This document shows positions 14,409 through 27,276 of a stretch of 64,000 bases of DNA, piece by piece (position 1 is the first letter of the stretch; each line of letters opens with the position of its first letter). A program made the position numbers and the translations under genes. Source of the DNA: Dirofilaria immitis (taxonomy: Eukaryota > Nematoda > Chromadorea > Rhabditida > Onchocercidae); NCBI GenBank assembly GCA_024305405.1, contig JAKNDB010000070.1, positions 876,001 through 940,000 of the forward strand, given 5' to 3'. The notes below the pieces were generated by a model. That model saw only the letters and a list, made by a program, of their open reading frames with translations. It did no database searches and was not told where the DNA came from.

Positions 14409-15534
14409 TGTCGCGAATTTCAATATCGCGAAATTCCAAATAAATAACAAAATAATAAAAATTTAACATAAAAATAATTACAAAATATTACGATGATTCA
14501 TTAGTGCCATTTATCACATTAATCTACATATTTGTCAGAATAATTACATGTTTCCAAGCTTCATTTTCCCATGTTTCCTATCTTGAAGCAATGTTTACAT
14601 TTTCCCACGTTACATCCTCATGTTGTCTCATGTTTCCTGTCTCAGAATTCTAATTCATTTTCCCAGCCATCCAATTGTGTTAGCTAAAAACCTAACAAAC
14701 CTTTCTACATGTTACTGTTTAAAAACCCTCTAATTTAATAGTCTAGTCAGTTACGAATTATCGGAAAACTAATTCATCTTAATCCCTAAAATTTTCGTGA
14801 ACGCTGATTCGCGAAACTCCAACATACAATTACCTAATTAAATAAATTTCTTATTGTAAACAAATAAGCAAATAGATTACTCACTGCAAATTAATGCTCA
14901 TGAAACTATGAATCATCCCAGTCATATCCACATTCCTTAAAATTGTTTTTTCACACGTTTTGTTGTTATCTAACCAATCTACATCCTTTTGTTTAAACGC
15001 TTATTTTCTCACGCTAATCCCTCTTTTAATCGTACTGTAATGTTTCCTCCATATCCCAATCCACATCTTTATGTTTAAACGCTTATTTTCCCACGCTAAT
15101 CTCCCTTTTTATCTTAATGTAATGTTTCCTCCATATCCGGTATGTTTCCGGTGCTAGAATTAACCACCCCACTTCTGGGAAGATATAAACCACGAGTGAT
15201 CATCATCAAGTGGATTGTTATCACTTAAATACAATCAGTAATAAACGTTTCGGCTTACGGTGTGCGGTCAATACAGCTCCACTACACCCTACTTAATCCC
15301 CAACACTGGTGACATTTGGTCCCCTCGACGTCAGCTCACACCCAATAAAGACGCGACAACAATTCCTCAATTCTTCAATTCTTCAATTTCATTTTTAAAT
15401 CATTAGTATTGTTATTGTGACCCGTGCGATTATCAGTTTTATAACGTCGTTCTATTCCTGTTCTACATAAAAATAAACCTTATTTCGAATCTGTTGTGAC
15501 ATCGGCTCAACCAGTTCAACAAAAAATAACAACA
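14409..15534. mobile_element. LTR-like insertion, probable solo LTR or LTR-bearing remnant
   Basis: The 1126-bp insert begins TGTCGCG and ends ACA, and is flanked by a 5-bp target duplication GCTAC (14404-14408 and 15535-15539). Unit 2 has one GCTAC at the matching place (25573-25577) and no insert. Inside are a TATA-like sequence near 15183, an AATAAA near 15241 and a TGGTGACATTTGG stretch near 15307 that resembles a primer-binding region. If that reading is right, the LTR proper may end near 15304 and the rest is leader. The 5-bp duplication fits BEL/Pao or Gypsy elements. There is no coding region. Confidence 0.65.
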
Positions 15535-18283
15535 GCTACTAGAAAATAATAAGGCAGTAGCATTTTGATTCTCAAGCAATTTCTACGCTGTACTGATTTG
15601 AAGTGCTATTTGGAGACTGATTTTAAACATTTCTATGAATAAGTGATCATTTATGATGAAATAAGTTACAGTACTCTTAATCCTTTTGCATAATTATAGA
15701 GGTTTTATTTCACTCTAAATATGGCGATAAAAATGATTCATAGAAAAAAGCAGTTTAAAATGTTTGATAATTTTTAATACTGTATATTTTTTGTAGAGTA
15801 ATAACAAGTTTTTTATGGTTTCATCGAAAATCATAGGTTTATGTAAATTTATGCAAATAAAAATCAAGATTATCTCTATAATTTCAATGCAACGGATCAT
15901 TCAACTCTTTTTTTTGTGAAAAGTTAAATAGAATTAATCAAATGATTTCTATTTATGAATAACTCATTACCAATAGCTCGATGTCGACATTAAAATTTGT
16001 GGAAATTGATTGATTCAAGTATAAAATCTGACTAAAATATTGTTTGCGCAAACTATAAATGTCATAGTTATTTCTATTCGAAGCCTATTTTTGCGGAATA
16101 TTAAGTTTTTTTTCCGAATGTCGGAATTTTATTCATAAAAACATACTGTTATTTACAATTGTTTCATTATAATAAGACACATTATTTTAACTTCTGTATA
16201 TGATTGAAAAATTGACAGTTGAAGGGATATCTTTGTTATATTTTATATTACATCTCATTTCGAAAGAATGGAAAAATTTTCTGTTTCACTATACATCTAA
16301 TAAAAATTAAGGTTATGAACTTGAAAAAAAAATAAAAATAAAAAACCGAAAAAATAGAATTCGTTGTTCATATAAGGTAGAAATGTTTCTTACTGTCTTT
16401 TAATTTTAGCTATAAAAATATTTAATGTTTTGCAATTTTAGCTATAAAAATATTTAATGTTATTCATCACAAGTTAGCACTACGGATGTTGGTTACAAAG
16501 TGAGTGCTTCAAATTAGTTCAATAAATAACGTGCTGGATTATAACTAAAATTAAAGTATAGCTTATTAATCGAATAATATTGAGTCATTAATAATCTTAT
16601 TGTTCCGTTAATTCATCTCTCCATGATTCTAAATATAAAATTGAGCAAATTTCAAATTACACTCAAAAGATTTCAAGTAAAAGATTTTAGATTACATTGG
16701 ACCCTGAAATATTTTCAAGTCGATTATATACGCGAAAATACATCGCTTTAGTACTGAAAAATTTAAAATATTTTTTAAAAATGAAACTTTGAAATTATTT
16801 GAAATGGCTGATCATTTTTCTTTGTTTTATGTTTATATACTCAAAAAAAATTTTTTCTTTTCAAATAAAATGATTTCAATTTTTTATTTATATTTTTGTA
16901 AAAAAGAATAAATAGCCAATATTATAATATTTTTTCATTCATTTCATCTTCGAATCCTATCATCGTATCTTGGGGCCTAAGATGAATATGAAAATAAGCC
17001 TAAATAAAAACGAGAAATAATTTCAGTCTCAACAAAATTATGAATCATTAATTCTGGTAATAGACTATATATATATATATGTTCATATATAATCATAGAA
17101 AAAGATTTACTAACTAATTTTGCATAATTATTAAGTGAAATAGAAAAAGGAAAAAAATTTCTCTTCGTTTTATGTTTATTAAATAAAAAATGAATGCTAT
17201 TATGAAATTCAATTCATATAATTTTGAAAATTTAAAATTAAGCGGTTAAAAATTAGCAAAGAAATGGTCATTTATTGTCTTTCTTTTTGCTTAATTAATT
17301 AATTGCAAATAATTAATTCATTTTAACCTTTCCAATTTCTCAATTTCAAATAAAAAAAACTTCAATTATAAGTAAATATTTAAGCATAATACATACCTAT
17401 ATGGATAATTATGTATCGATTCATATATGCAAATTACAGAAAAAAAAAGTTCGCTATATTCTATCTTATGCTTTGTAAATGAAACATTTAGCTTAAAAAA
17501 GTTCTATAAGTTTAAATTTAGTTCGATAAAATTCGAAGGCACTAATGAGCCATTCTAATAATTAATAAATGATTGAATGAATGAAAAAGTAAAGCTAAGC
17601 ATAATATCCGATTTCGTTAATGTACGATTCATGCATATCGAAAATTGTATGAAAGTAGCATGACCATTCGTTATTATGAAATTGATTTACGAGAGAAATT
17701 TTGAAGAAGCTTGATGGATTAGTAGAATTCAGTGATGTATCATCGTAAAATAATAAAATTAAAAAAGCAAAACAACAATAAGGATTTAATTATGAATCAC
17801 TATTAGCTGATTTTTGTTATGTTTCTACTTGTTATAATCATTCAATTCTACAAGAGCAATATTAACCATCGAAAAAGCATAAAAATCAAAAACTAGAATC
17901 CTGACAATATCAAACTGAAACAAAACATGCATTCACCAATAGCTTTGCAATGAAAAACAAGAAATATCCGATGAAGCAAATAATTTTTTAATTTAATTCA
18001 GATTCTTCATATGGATGACGATGAGAGCGAACAATGATTCTTTTTGCGCTGAAATAAATAATACTCCGCAATAGTTATTTAAAGTTTAGAATCTGAGGCG
18101 CAATTATTCCGTTGGCACGGCCATTCCATTTGATCGATTTTGATAAAAAAAAAAAAGAAAACCGAATTATGCTTACTTTCTGTACTTTTCTGATAGTGAA
18201 TCATTTTCCCGATGCATAAATCAGATGTAACTTTTAACAAATTAGACTGTTTGAAAAATTAGATAATTCATATCTAATTTTTT

Positions 18284-18396
18284 GAGGATAAGTGTCAAAT
18301 GATAAGTGCCAGAGATTAAAAAAATGTAATCCAAATCTTGTGATATCATTGGATTAGTTAAAATGTATTGACACTTATCATTTGACACTTATCCTC
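18284..18396. repeat. 25-bp perfect inverted repeat with a 63-nt loop
   Basis: The arm at 18284-18308 is the exact reverse complement of 18372-18396. Units 1 and 3 keep only the right-hand arm region, so the hairpin is specific to unit 2. Its function is unknown. Confidence 0.7.
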
Positions 18397-18525
18397 AAAA
18401 ATGTTCATTAGATAGCTTCTCAAATTTATAATCTTGCATCGAAAATGAAATTTTATTATCAAAGAGAAAATATGCTGCCATCAAATTGATGAAAAAGTTT
18501 TAAGTCTAAGCAACGTTTGCGTACG

Positions 18526-19772
18526 TTTACAAGGATAGACATATTTAGACATGAGACAATTTTTTTATGGAATGAGAACATCCGCGGGAAACGGCGCCAT
18601 GAGAATGATTTACATTTTATAAGCAATGACTCATAGAGAAATAAAGATTTAGAAATATTTATAATTAAAAATTAGTTTCGAGAAAATTCTCGACAATATT
18701 TGTTTTCAGAATAATGAAATTAAAGAAACTGAAACATTTAGAAACATTCTCTTATTTGATTGAGGTTAAAAATTAAAAGAATAATAGGATGTAACTTGTT
18801 CTCGACGGAGAATTGCCGACTAACAAACAATTTCCTTATTAAATCGAGATAACGAAATGCTTATTTAATCATTTTGATAGAAATAAAATTTCTCGACGAG
18901 ATTTTTTATTGAATCAATAAAATGAGTAAATTTGAAAGATCTACTTTTTTTTAATAATAACTAACCATCTTCATTCAACAATTTTATTTTTGTATTTGTC
19001 AAAGGTACATTATCACACATCAAAATCCCTCGTACACTAGCAATTTTTGTTCGAAAACCGTTTGCGAGACATAGAAGAATATTGGCAGAAAAGATAAAGC
19101 GAATTTCATAAAGCTTTTAATATAAATCTTATTATCAACCATTCCATTCTCGGAAGTTAAAAGTACATTACCACACATTAAAATCTCTCGTACACTAGCT
19201 TACTAATTATCACCGAATTATAATGAAAAATCCCTTTTCACTATTTACTTCAGTTTATTATAATCGGATTTTAATAAAAATCCTTACCATTAATTAGATC
19301 AATCTCAGAATCATATTACTTATTATCATCGAATTTTAGTAAAATCCCTCTCACTAATCACATAAATATCAAAATAGTACAGGGCGTATTTCTTATCATC
19401 GGATTTTATGTGGTTATCTTGAATTAACAAGTGAAATAATAACTATTGATCCAATCCTTAAAAATATCATCATGATTGCAATGATGGATTTGTGGTAGGC
19501 TAGAATATTTAATCCTGATTAAATATTCTAACTTAACACAAATTTAAACAATCAAAAGTCGTAAAATAAATCATCTTCTATCACAACAAATTTTTGTTCA
19601 TTATTTTTTTATTATTTCTTCGTTTTTAAATCATCCAATTCTCGATATGTTGAAACGAAATCTTTATTTATGGTGACAATTTTTGAGCATGATAATAAGA
19701 AGTTATAACAACGAAAATTAACATTCGAAACATCAAGTTCACATTTGAGCAACGGTGACTAATTTAATAAAT
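18526..19772. other. Unit-2-specific replacement segment
   Basis: This stretch has no match in units 1 or 3, which share a different sequence here. It holds several imperfect copies of a short motif around ATCGGATTTTA and TCGTACACTAGC (19040-19400) and no convincing exon. It may be an inserted non-autonomous repeat or DNA from an ectopic exchange. Confidence 0.4.
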
Positions 19773-20577
19773 TCGACTAATTTTCACAGTCAAAGAGTGA
19801 ATTAGGTATATAAATGTTGAATTATTAGCATTAAAAATGTTCAAGTACCACAAGATATATATTAAAATATCTTCATTAATTAACAAAACCATTTTCGAAT
19901 TATGCAATCGACTTGAATTATCCTATCGAATAATTTGACTACTCTCGAATTATATAGCCAGATAATTTGATAATTTTTATATAGTATCCTTCTTTTTTAA
20001 AGAGATGCAAAGATGTGATTAGAAAAAAATAATCGAAAACAAAAATTGAAAATTTAATAATAAATCAAAGATAAATTTTGAAAGAAAAAAGATTGAATCA
20101 AATTAAATTGTAATGAAATTTACAAGATTATACATCCTTGTCTTTTAATGTTTCAACTTAATGTTTTGCTTATTCTTTCAAAACTTGCCAACTTTCAAAA
20201 TCTTTAAGATTCGATTTCTTAAATTCAAAATAATTTGCACGTTATAAAAAATAATTAAACAGTTTATATAATCTAACTTTTACATTTTAGATTTCAACAT
20301 TTTATTATCACTTCATACTTTCTTTTTCAATATTTCATTCAATATCTTTTTAAGCTTGGATTGTTCAGACATTTTAAAAACAACAACAATGCTATTATAA
20401 TGTTTCGTCATTCATTTCAGCATATTTCAATAAATTCTATCATAATTTTACCATTTTATTTATGATATATTGTGGCGTACTTCCTAGCAAATTCGACTAA
20501 TAGTTGTGATTTCTTTAGAAATAATTTGATAGGAGAAAATTGCATAGTATTTTTATTAACGACTTGAAAAATTCAAT

Positions 20578-23500
20578 TCAATATAATCGGCGACGCCAAA
20601 ATTTTTTGAATCCAATTATTACAAATAATTGGTCACGATTCAAATAATTCATCGTTGAATTGGCATGAAACGAAAAAGACTACTTTATTTGGCTTTGAAG
20701 TAACTTTCATGGAAAACGGCTCAATGTCAAATATCTCCTGGAAATAAAATTATATGACTTCAAAAAAATGCACTAAAAACACAAAAAAATTCAAACCTAA
20801 ATATAGTTCCATCGATTGCTAACGTCTCATTTTCCATGATATGAAATGCGATAATATTATGGGTTCTGAGGAAACGTAATCCATTCTGTAAAATAAAATG
20901 ATTGGAAGAATGTACGCAAAGTAGACAGTAAACAAATATAAATTGGAACGATAACAAAAAAGTTCACAAAGTGACCTAACAACAATTGAAAAATTAATTG
21001 TAAATATAATAATGATTTTGCTGAACATCAATTTGATTGATAGTTATAATCAACTAGGTTAACGAAATTAAACAAAATTAACTGAACAAGCAAATTATAA
21101 GAATGAAAATAAGTGAGACCTTCCATTCCAATAATTTTTTTCTCAGCACTATTTCGTCTTTTGTTTTCACAAGAAATGTCGATACTTCAATATTCCTCCC
21201 GTAAAATATTAGACATTTATCATCGTTACTGAAACCATGAGTAATATAATAATGAAACTTGATATTTATACTGTACTGATTTGCTATTTTTTTTAATGCT
21301 TTGGCAAAAATCTGATCTCCTTCCGATCATTTTCTTGCAAATTATCATAAAATTTATGCATCTTCTGATACATATAATAATCCACTTACTGTTGATTCTC
21401 ATTAAAAGTAATATTGGGTACAATAATACAAATAGGTAGAGGACGGTTATCTCTCATCGAAAAAATATTGGAAATACCCGATTCCAGTCGAGAACATGAA
21501 TGCTCTGTGAAAGCGAGAACGAATTTCGCTTCGCGCTGGAAATTGCGATTAATTTGTTTCACTATACGAGCAATCTGTTCAGCAGTGAAATATTATCATA
21601 TTAGATTATAGGACGACGACTAACAAAAATAATAAAAATTAATAAATGCTTAAAATTTTAGAAAAGAGAAAATATTCAGTAATTATTACCATTATTATTG
21701 TTGGTCTCTCCTCATTATTAATCTTTGTATAGCTTCTTCACTACCACATTTATTTCTGAAAATTAATTATTAATATTAATTTGAAGCGAATAGTCAGATC
21801 ATTGCATTTTTCCACAGATGAAACACTTAACTGTCGCTCTTCATTTCTAACTCAGTAATATTGTAACAATTGTTACCAATCGAATGCATTTGATAATGAT
21901 ACTAAGGATAATGATGCTGCGTAATATAATGTTTCAAAACGGATGATGAAACTAACTCTGTCAAAACTTCAAATCTTTTCTATCAAAGCAATTCAGTGTT
22001 ATGAAGTATTTTTGCTATTATGAAAGACGTCGAAGGATTCAAAAATAATTTAATAATCACATATTCAGATTTTTGATAGCAGCAAATGAACATGGATAGA
22101 AAAAAATGAAAATGATATGCTTTTAATAAAGCATGAAACCAACCTCTGATGGATCAAATTAGCGAGAAAAACAAGATTTTTCTTGTAAGCTATTGGAATA
22201 AACATGGAATATTCTTCAAGAAAAAGGCTATGTTTGTAATCTGGAAAAACCGATGTCATTCAATGTTAGGTATGCAAAAGCGAAATTGTATTTTTTAAGT
22301 TAAACAAAAATTGAAAGATAAGTCAATAATTAAGAATTAATTTGACAGAAATACAAAATAATTGAAATTACTTACAATCTCCATAATAAAATGGAGGCCA
22401 ATTATTAGTTCTACGAAAATATATGCCATTCCGGTATTCATTTTTCTCCAATTTCACACCATCACTTATTTTAAATAAAAACTTAGATTGACATTTTGCA
22501 AGCTACAATAAGCTAAATTATTAATTGAATTTTTTTCTTATATTTGATAGTTGTCTAAATAGTCTAACTTAATCTTCAAATGGTGGAGTGAAATATATTC
22601 TGAGATTTCAATAGTATTAATAATGTCACGTGTATCGAAAATTTTTTATTCTATAAAAGATCTAGAAAATAAGAGAGATTCATATCAGTGAAATCTTAAT
22701 GGAATGAAGTAATTATACTAAAATGGTTGATCTTATTAAAGATCAAATTCTATGCGTTAGCAAGTTTCAGAAGTAAAAACTAACCACTTTAAAGTCTTTA
22801 GTCATTTTACCAAATGTTTCATATGTAGGAAAGATTCGTCGATCAATTGGATTGACCATTGTGCAATTTATGATAAACAACGGTCTGATCCGCATTAGCA
22901 ATATTTCGCTTACAAATATATGGAAAGATTTACAGCACCTTCAATGCGATAAGTCAGAAGAAAAAAGTGATGACAGATGATAGACCGATCTTATCATTTT
23001 ATTGAAAAGCCGCATCATTATTAGGAATAAGTGAAAATATAAGAATAAATTGATGAACTGAATGTAAAAGACCAACAAACGCAAAGGAAGCAAATCAGAG
23101 TTGGACAAATTTGAGAGATATTTTCTTAGTGGATCCTCTGTCGGTTCAAATTCCGTCATAATATTGAAACACGTCATAATTAGATCTGATTCGTCACTAT
23201 TTATATCTTCTAAATTATTTAATTTTACAAAATGAAATTATCGATTGCAAAAATCTTCAAATTTACCTGTTCGCTCTGTTTCTTTTCTAGCTCTACGGTA
23301 TCGATTATTTGAATATTCGCCAGCTTCATCAACTTCAGCATTGTTTATTTTGCCTAAATCATTTAATTTTGCATAATTCAGTCAAGAAGTGAATTCCGCA
23401 TCGGAATAGCGCCTGCCGCAAAGTTAGATTTGATTCGTCACTATAGAATTTTTCTAAATTATTTAATTTTTCGGAACTAAATTAATCCACGGCAAAAATA

Positions 23501-23744
23501 TTCAAATTTACCTGCTAACTTTATCCGTTTCCTAATTCTATAGATTCTACTGTTGGAATATTCGCCAGCTTCATCAACTTCAGCATTGTTTATTTCGCCT
23601 AAATCATTAAATTTGCATAGTTAAATCAAATAGATGAATGAAATCTACAAATTTACCTTTAGGAGTTGTAGTGGTTGGTGTACCGTTGATTACAACGGAA
23701 CAAAAAAAATAAATGAGCAATGTAAAAAGAATTTGGATTTCCAT
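20578..23744 (-). pseudogene. Second copy of the secreted repeat protein gene (unit 2; intact signal exon, broken 3' exons)
   Basis: Exon 1 (23657-23744) is intact here. It starts MEIQILFTLLIYFFCSV, a clear signal peptide, followed by a Thr-rich stretch, and ends in phase 1. Only two 87-nt repeat exons follow (23512-23598 and 23267-23353), against four in unit 1. The WPP and FIPIAY exons are present near 22380-22505 and 22145-22250 but differ at many residues from unit 1. The equivalent of unit 1 exon 9871-9940 is 66 nt with an in-frame stop. The exon near 21262-21385 has a stop after KHY-equivalent codons. The last exon has lost one base after its acceptor and gained one T later, which gives a stop in between. 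Either this copy is decaying or it carries homopolymer errors. Confidence 0.5.
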
Positions 23745-25016
23745 GAATTTCCAGATATGAAAGGTCATATTCGAAGATTGTTAAGAGCTAAAAATTTTTA
23801 TTAAATGAAATTATTGCAACATTACATGTAATCATTAATCATAGTATTTTTATTTCAAATTTAAAAATTCATAGTTATCATACTACACGCCTTATATAAT
23901 AATATTCACAATAGTAAATTTATAAAATTTCGAATGTTTTCAAGCAAAATTTAACATTTTCCTGCAAATTTTAGAAACGGAATTAAAATGTGAATCTTTT
24001 TAGCCAACTTGTTTAGCAAAAAATGAAATAAGTAATATTGTGTAATCATCAGGAGAAAGTATTAGGTTATTGAAAATTTTCATCTCTTATTTATAGGCCT
24101 GGTTAAAACAAGAAATTTGACAAGGTTTCGATATTCAATTTATAAAATTTGATAAGAACGACGAATGGTATCATTTTGGCAAATAGACATTAAATTACTT
24201 GATGGTGAAAGGGATAGTTATATGCCGCGATAGTTACATGTAACTAATAAAAACTCTGATTTCAACATTTTGAATAATTAGCATAACAAAACCACTGAAT
24301 GACATAGCGGTGATTTGGAGTGAATAAAAGAGATTATTGCAGTTTTGTTGACAATTTTATTCATTCATTACATAAAAAATTTTTTAATCCATGATCAAAC
24401 ATCAAATTTATCATGCGATTTATTATATCATGCGCTGTGATTCCTTTTTTTTTGCTATTCACAATCCAGAAATTTAGAAAATTAAACAAAAAAATTAACA
24501 GTATTTATTAATTTTCGAAAATTTAATGAGATGAGATTTTTACCAATATTTTGTGTTATTACGAAAAATTGTTCAAAATGAATTGTTTGAAAGTATACTG
24601 TAAGGCATGTGAAGTTCGACAGTTTTAAGTTTTAATTTTCAATTCAATAAATTATTTTTCATTTAGTAAAAGGTTCAATGAAGCATGCGCGGATCACCAA
24701 GGAAAATAAATGTACTCTACCTTTCTTTTATGAGAAAAAAGAAAATTTATTCATATGAATTTTTGATTCTAACTATTTAAATGGTGCATATTGCGGCAAA
24801 ATGATATATCTAGTTGGAAACTATAATGATCCCAAGCAATTAAGTTATAATAAAAATAACATAAAAGGTAAAATAATGCTCATAATGATGCGTACGAAAT
24901 TATTTCCTCCATTAATATAGCTATACTAATAATACCGTCTGTAAGTGTAACAACCTTGCAATGAGATATTTTAACGGAATCTTCATGTTTCTTTTTATTT
25001 CTCAGAAAATTACAGT

Positions 25017-25232
25017 TCCCTTGAATTCTGCACTATAAGCATTGAACTTTCGTGATTTATGCATGTTCAATTTATGCTTATTCAGATTTCCACGCTCAGT
25101 GAATCTTTTATCGCATACATGGCATTTGGACGGTTTCTCGCCTGTATGTATCCAATTATGAATTGTCAGACCGCTAAGCCAAATGAATCCATTACCGCAC
25201 GTCTCGCTCTTGAACGGTTTCTCGTTTGCATT
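25017..25232 (-). pseudogene. C2H2 zinc-finger fragment (unit 2)
   Basis: This is the same two-finger region as in unit 1. Here the first finger is in frame (TIHNWIHTGEKP) but still lacks its first Cys, and the second finger (SKCHVCDKRF) is complete. A one-base difference in a C-run just after it (three C here, four in unit 1, plus-strand view) closes the frame early. The two copies are thus broken in different places. Confidence 0.6.
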
Positions 25233-27276
25233 TGACCGATAATATTCATTTAAATCCTACTGAACAGTTATTTTTGCCTGTCTGATAAATCGCTTTCAGT
25301 TATTATCTGAAGCTATTCGAAATGATTCACTTCATAACTTAGTTGTTTGTTGATTATTTTTGATAACTGCGAAATAATTCAGAGATTAAAAATCTTCTAT
25401 ATAAGTTCATATTATTCTACAGAGAATTCAAACGGAAAATATTGATTATTTCGGAAGACTGATGAGAGTAAGATCCAAAACGGAAATTTTATAACTGTTC
25501 AATTTTTATAGTCAAAGCAACAATTCGTTTACTTACTGTTACTTACTTGTGTAATGCACACAGTGGAATGTAGCTACTAGAAAATAATAAGGCAGTAGCA
25601 TTTTGATTCTCAAGCAATTTCTACGCTGTACTGATTTGAAGTGCTATTTGGAGACTGATTTTAAACATTTCTATGAATAAGCGATCATTTATGATGAAAT
25701 AAGTTACAGTACTCTTAATCCTTTTGCATAATTATAGAGGTTTTATTTCACTCTAAATATGGCGATAAAAATGATTCATAGAAAAAAAGCAGTTTAAAAT
25801 GTTTGATAATTTTTAATACTGTATATTTTTTGTAGAGTAATAACAAGTTTTTATGGTTTCATCGAAAATCATAGGTTTATGTAAATTTATGCAAATAAAA
25901 ATCAAGATTATCTCTATAATTTCAATGCAACGGATCATTCAACTCTTTTTTTTTGTGAAAAGTTAAATAGAATTAATCAAATGATTTCTATTTATGAATA
26001 ACTCATTACCAATAGCTCGATGTCGACATTAAAATTTGTGGAAATTGATTGATTCAAGTATAAAATCTGACTAAAATATTGTTTGCGCAAACTATAAATG
26101 TCATAGTTATTTCTATTCGAAGCCTATTTTTGCGGAATATTAAGTTTTTTTTCCTAATGTCGGAATTTTATTCATAAAAACATACTGTTATTTACAATTG
26201 TTTCATTATAATAAGACACATTATTTTAACTTCTGTATATGATTGAAAAATTGACAGTTGAAGGGATATCTTTGTTATATTTTATATTACATCTCATTTC
26301 GAAAGAATGGAAAAATTTTCTGTTTCACTATACATCTAATAAAAATTAAGGTTATGAACTTGAAAAAAAAATAAAAATAAAAAACCGAAAAAATAGAATT
26401 CGTTGTTCATATAAGGTAGAAATGTTTCTTACTGTCTTTTAATTTTAGCTATAAAAATATTTAATGTTTTGCAATTTTAGCTATAAAAAATATTTAATGT
26501 TATTCATCACAAGTTAGCACTACGGATGTTGGTTACAAAGTGAGTGCTTCAAATTAGTTCAATAAATAACGTGCTGGATTATAACTAAAATTAAAGTATA
26601 GCTTATTAATCGAATAATATTGAGTCATTAATAATCTTATTGTTCCGTTAATTCATCTCTCCATGATTCTAAATATAAAATTGAGCAAATTTCAAATTAC
26701 ACTCAAAAGATTTCAAGTAAAAGATTTTAGATTACATTGGACCCTGAAATATTTTCAAGTCGATTATATACGCGAAAATACATCGCTTTAGTACTGAAAA
26801 ATTTAAAATATTTTTTAAAAATGAAACTTTGAAATTATTTGAAATGGCTGATCATTTTTCTTTGTTTTATGTTTATATACTCAAAAAAATTTTTTCTTTT
26901 CAAATAAAATGATTTCAATTTTTTATTTATATTTTTGTAAAAAAGAATAAATAGCCAATATTATAATATTTTTTTCATTCATTTCATCTTCGAATCCTAT
27001 CATCGTATCTTGGGGCCTAAGATGAATATGAAAATAAGCCTAAATAAAAACGAGAAATAATTTCAGTCTCAACAAAATTATGAATCATTAATTCTGGTAA
27101 TAGACTATATATATATGTTCATATATAATCATAGAAAAAGATTTACTAACTAATTTTGCATAATTATTAAGTGAAATAGAAAAAAGGAAAAAATTTCTCT
27201 TCGTTTTATGTTTATTAAATAAAAAAATGAATGCTATTATGAAATTCAATTCATATAATTTTGAAAATTTAAAATT

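Larger units (their letters stand above)
6730..17239. repeat. Tandem segmental duplication, unit 1
   Basis: This is the first of two full copies of a block of about 10 kb; the same junction sequence (AAGCGATTAAAA or AAGCGGTTAAAA) recurs at 17240 and 27277. In plus-strand order it holds the 3' flank (6730-8742), the secreted-protein gene on the minus strand (8743-12475), about 1.2 kb without genes (12476-13666), the zinc-finger fragment (13667-14040), an LTR-like insertion (14409-15534) and about 1.7 kb of non-coding DNA (15540-17239). The last part is almost identical to 25578-27276. It is longer than unit 2 mainly because of the LTR and two extra 262-bp exon repeats. Confidence 0.9.
17240..27276. 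repeat. Tandem segmental duplication, unit 2
   Basis: This is the second full copy, in direct orientation immediately after unit 1. It has the same gene order but lacks the LTR insertion. Where unit 1 has about 0.3 kb (7620-7925), it carries a unit-specific replacement at about 18526-19772. It also differs near 24620-24815, where unit 1 has unrelated sequence (about 13340-13595). Much of the copy is close to identical to unit 1, but the middle exons of the secreted gene are clearly diverged. Confidence 0.9.
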
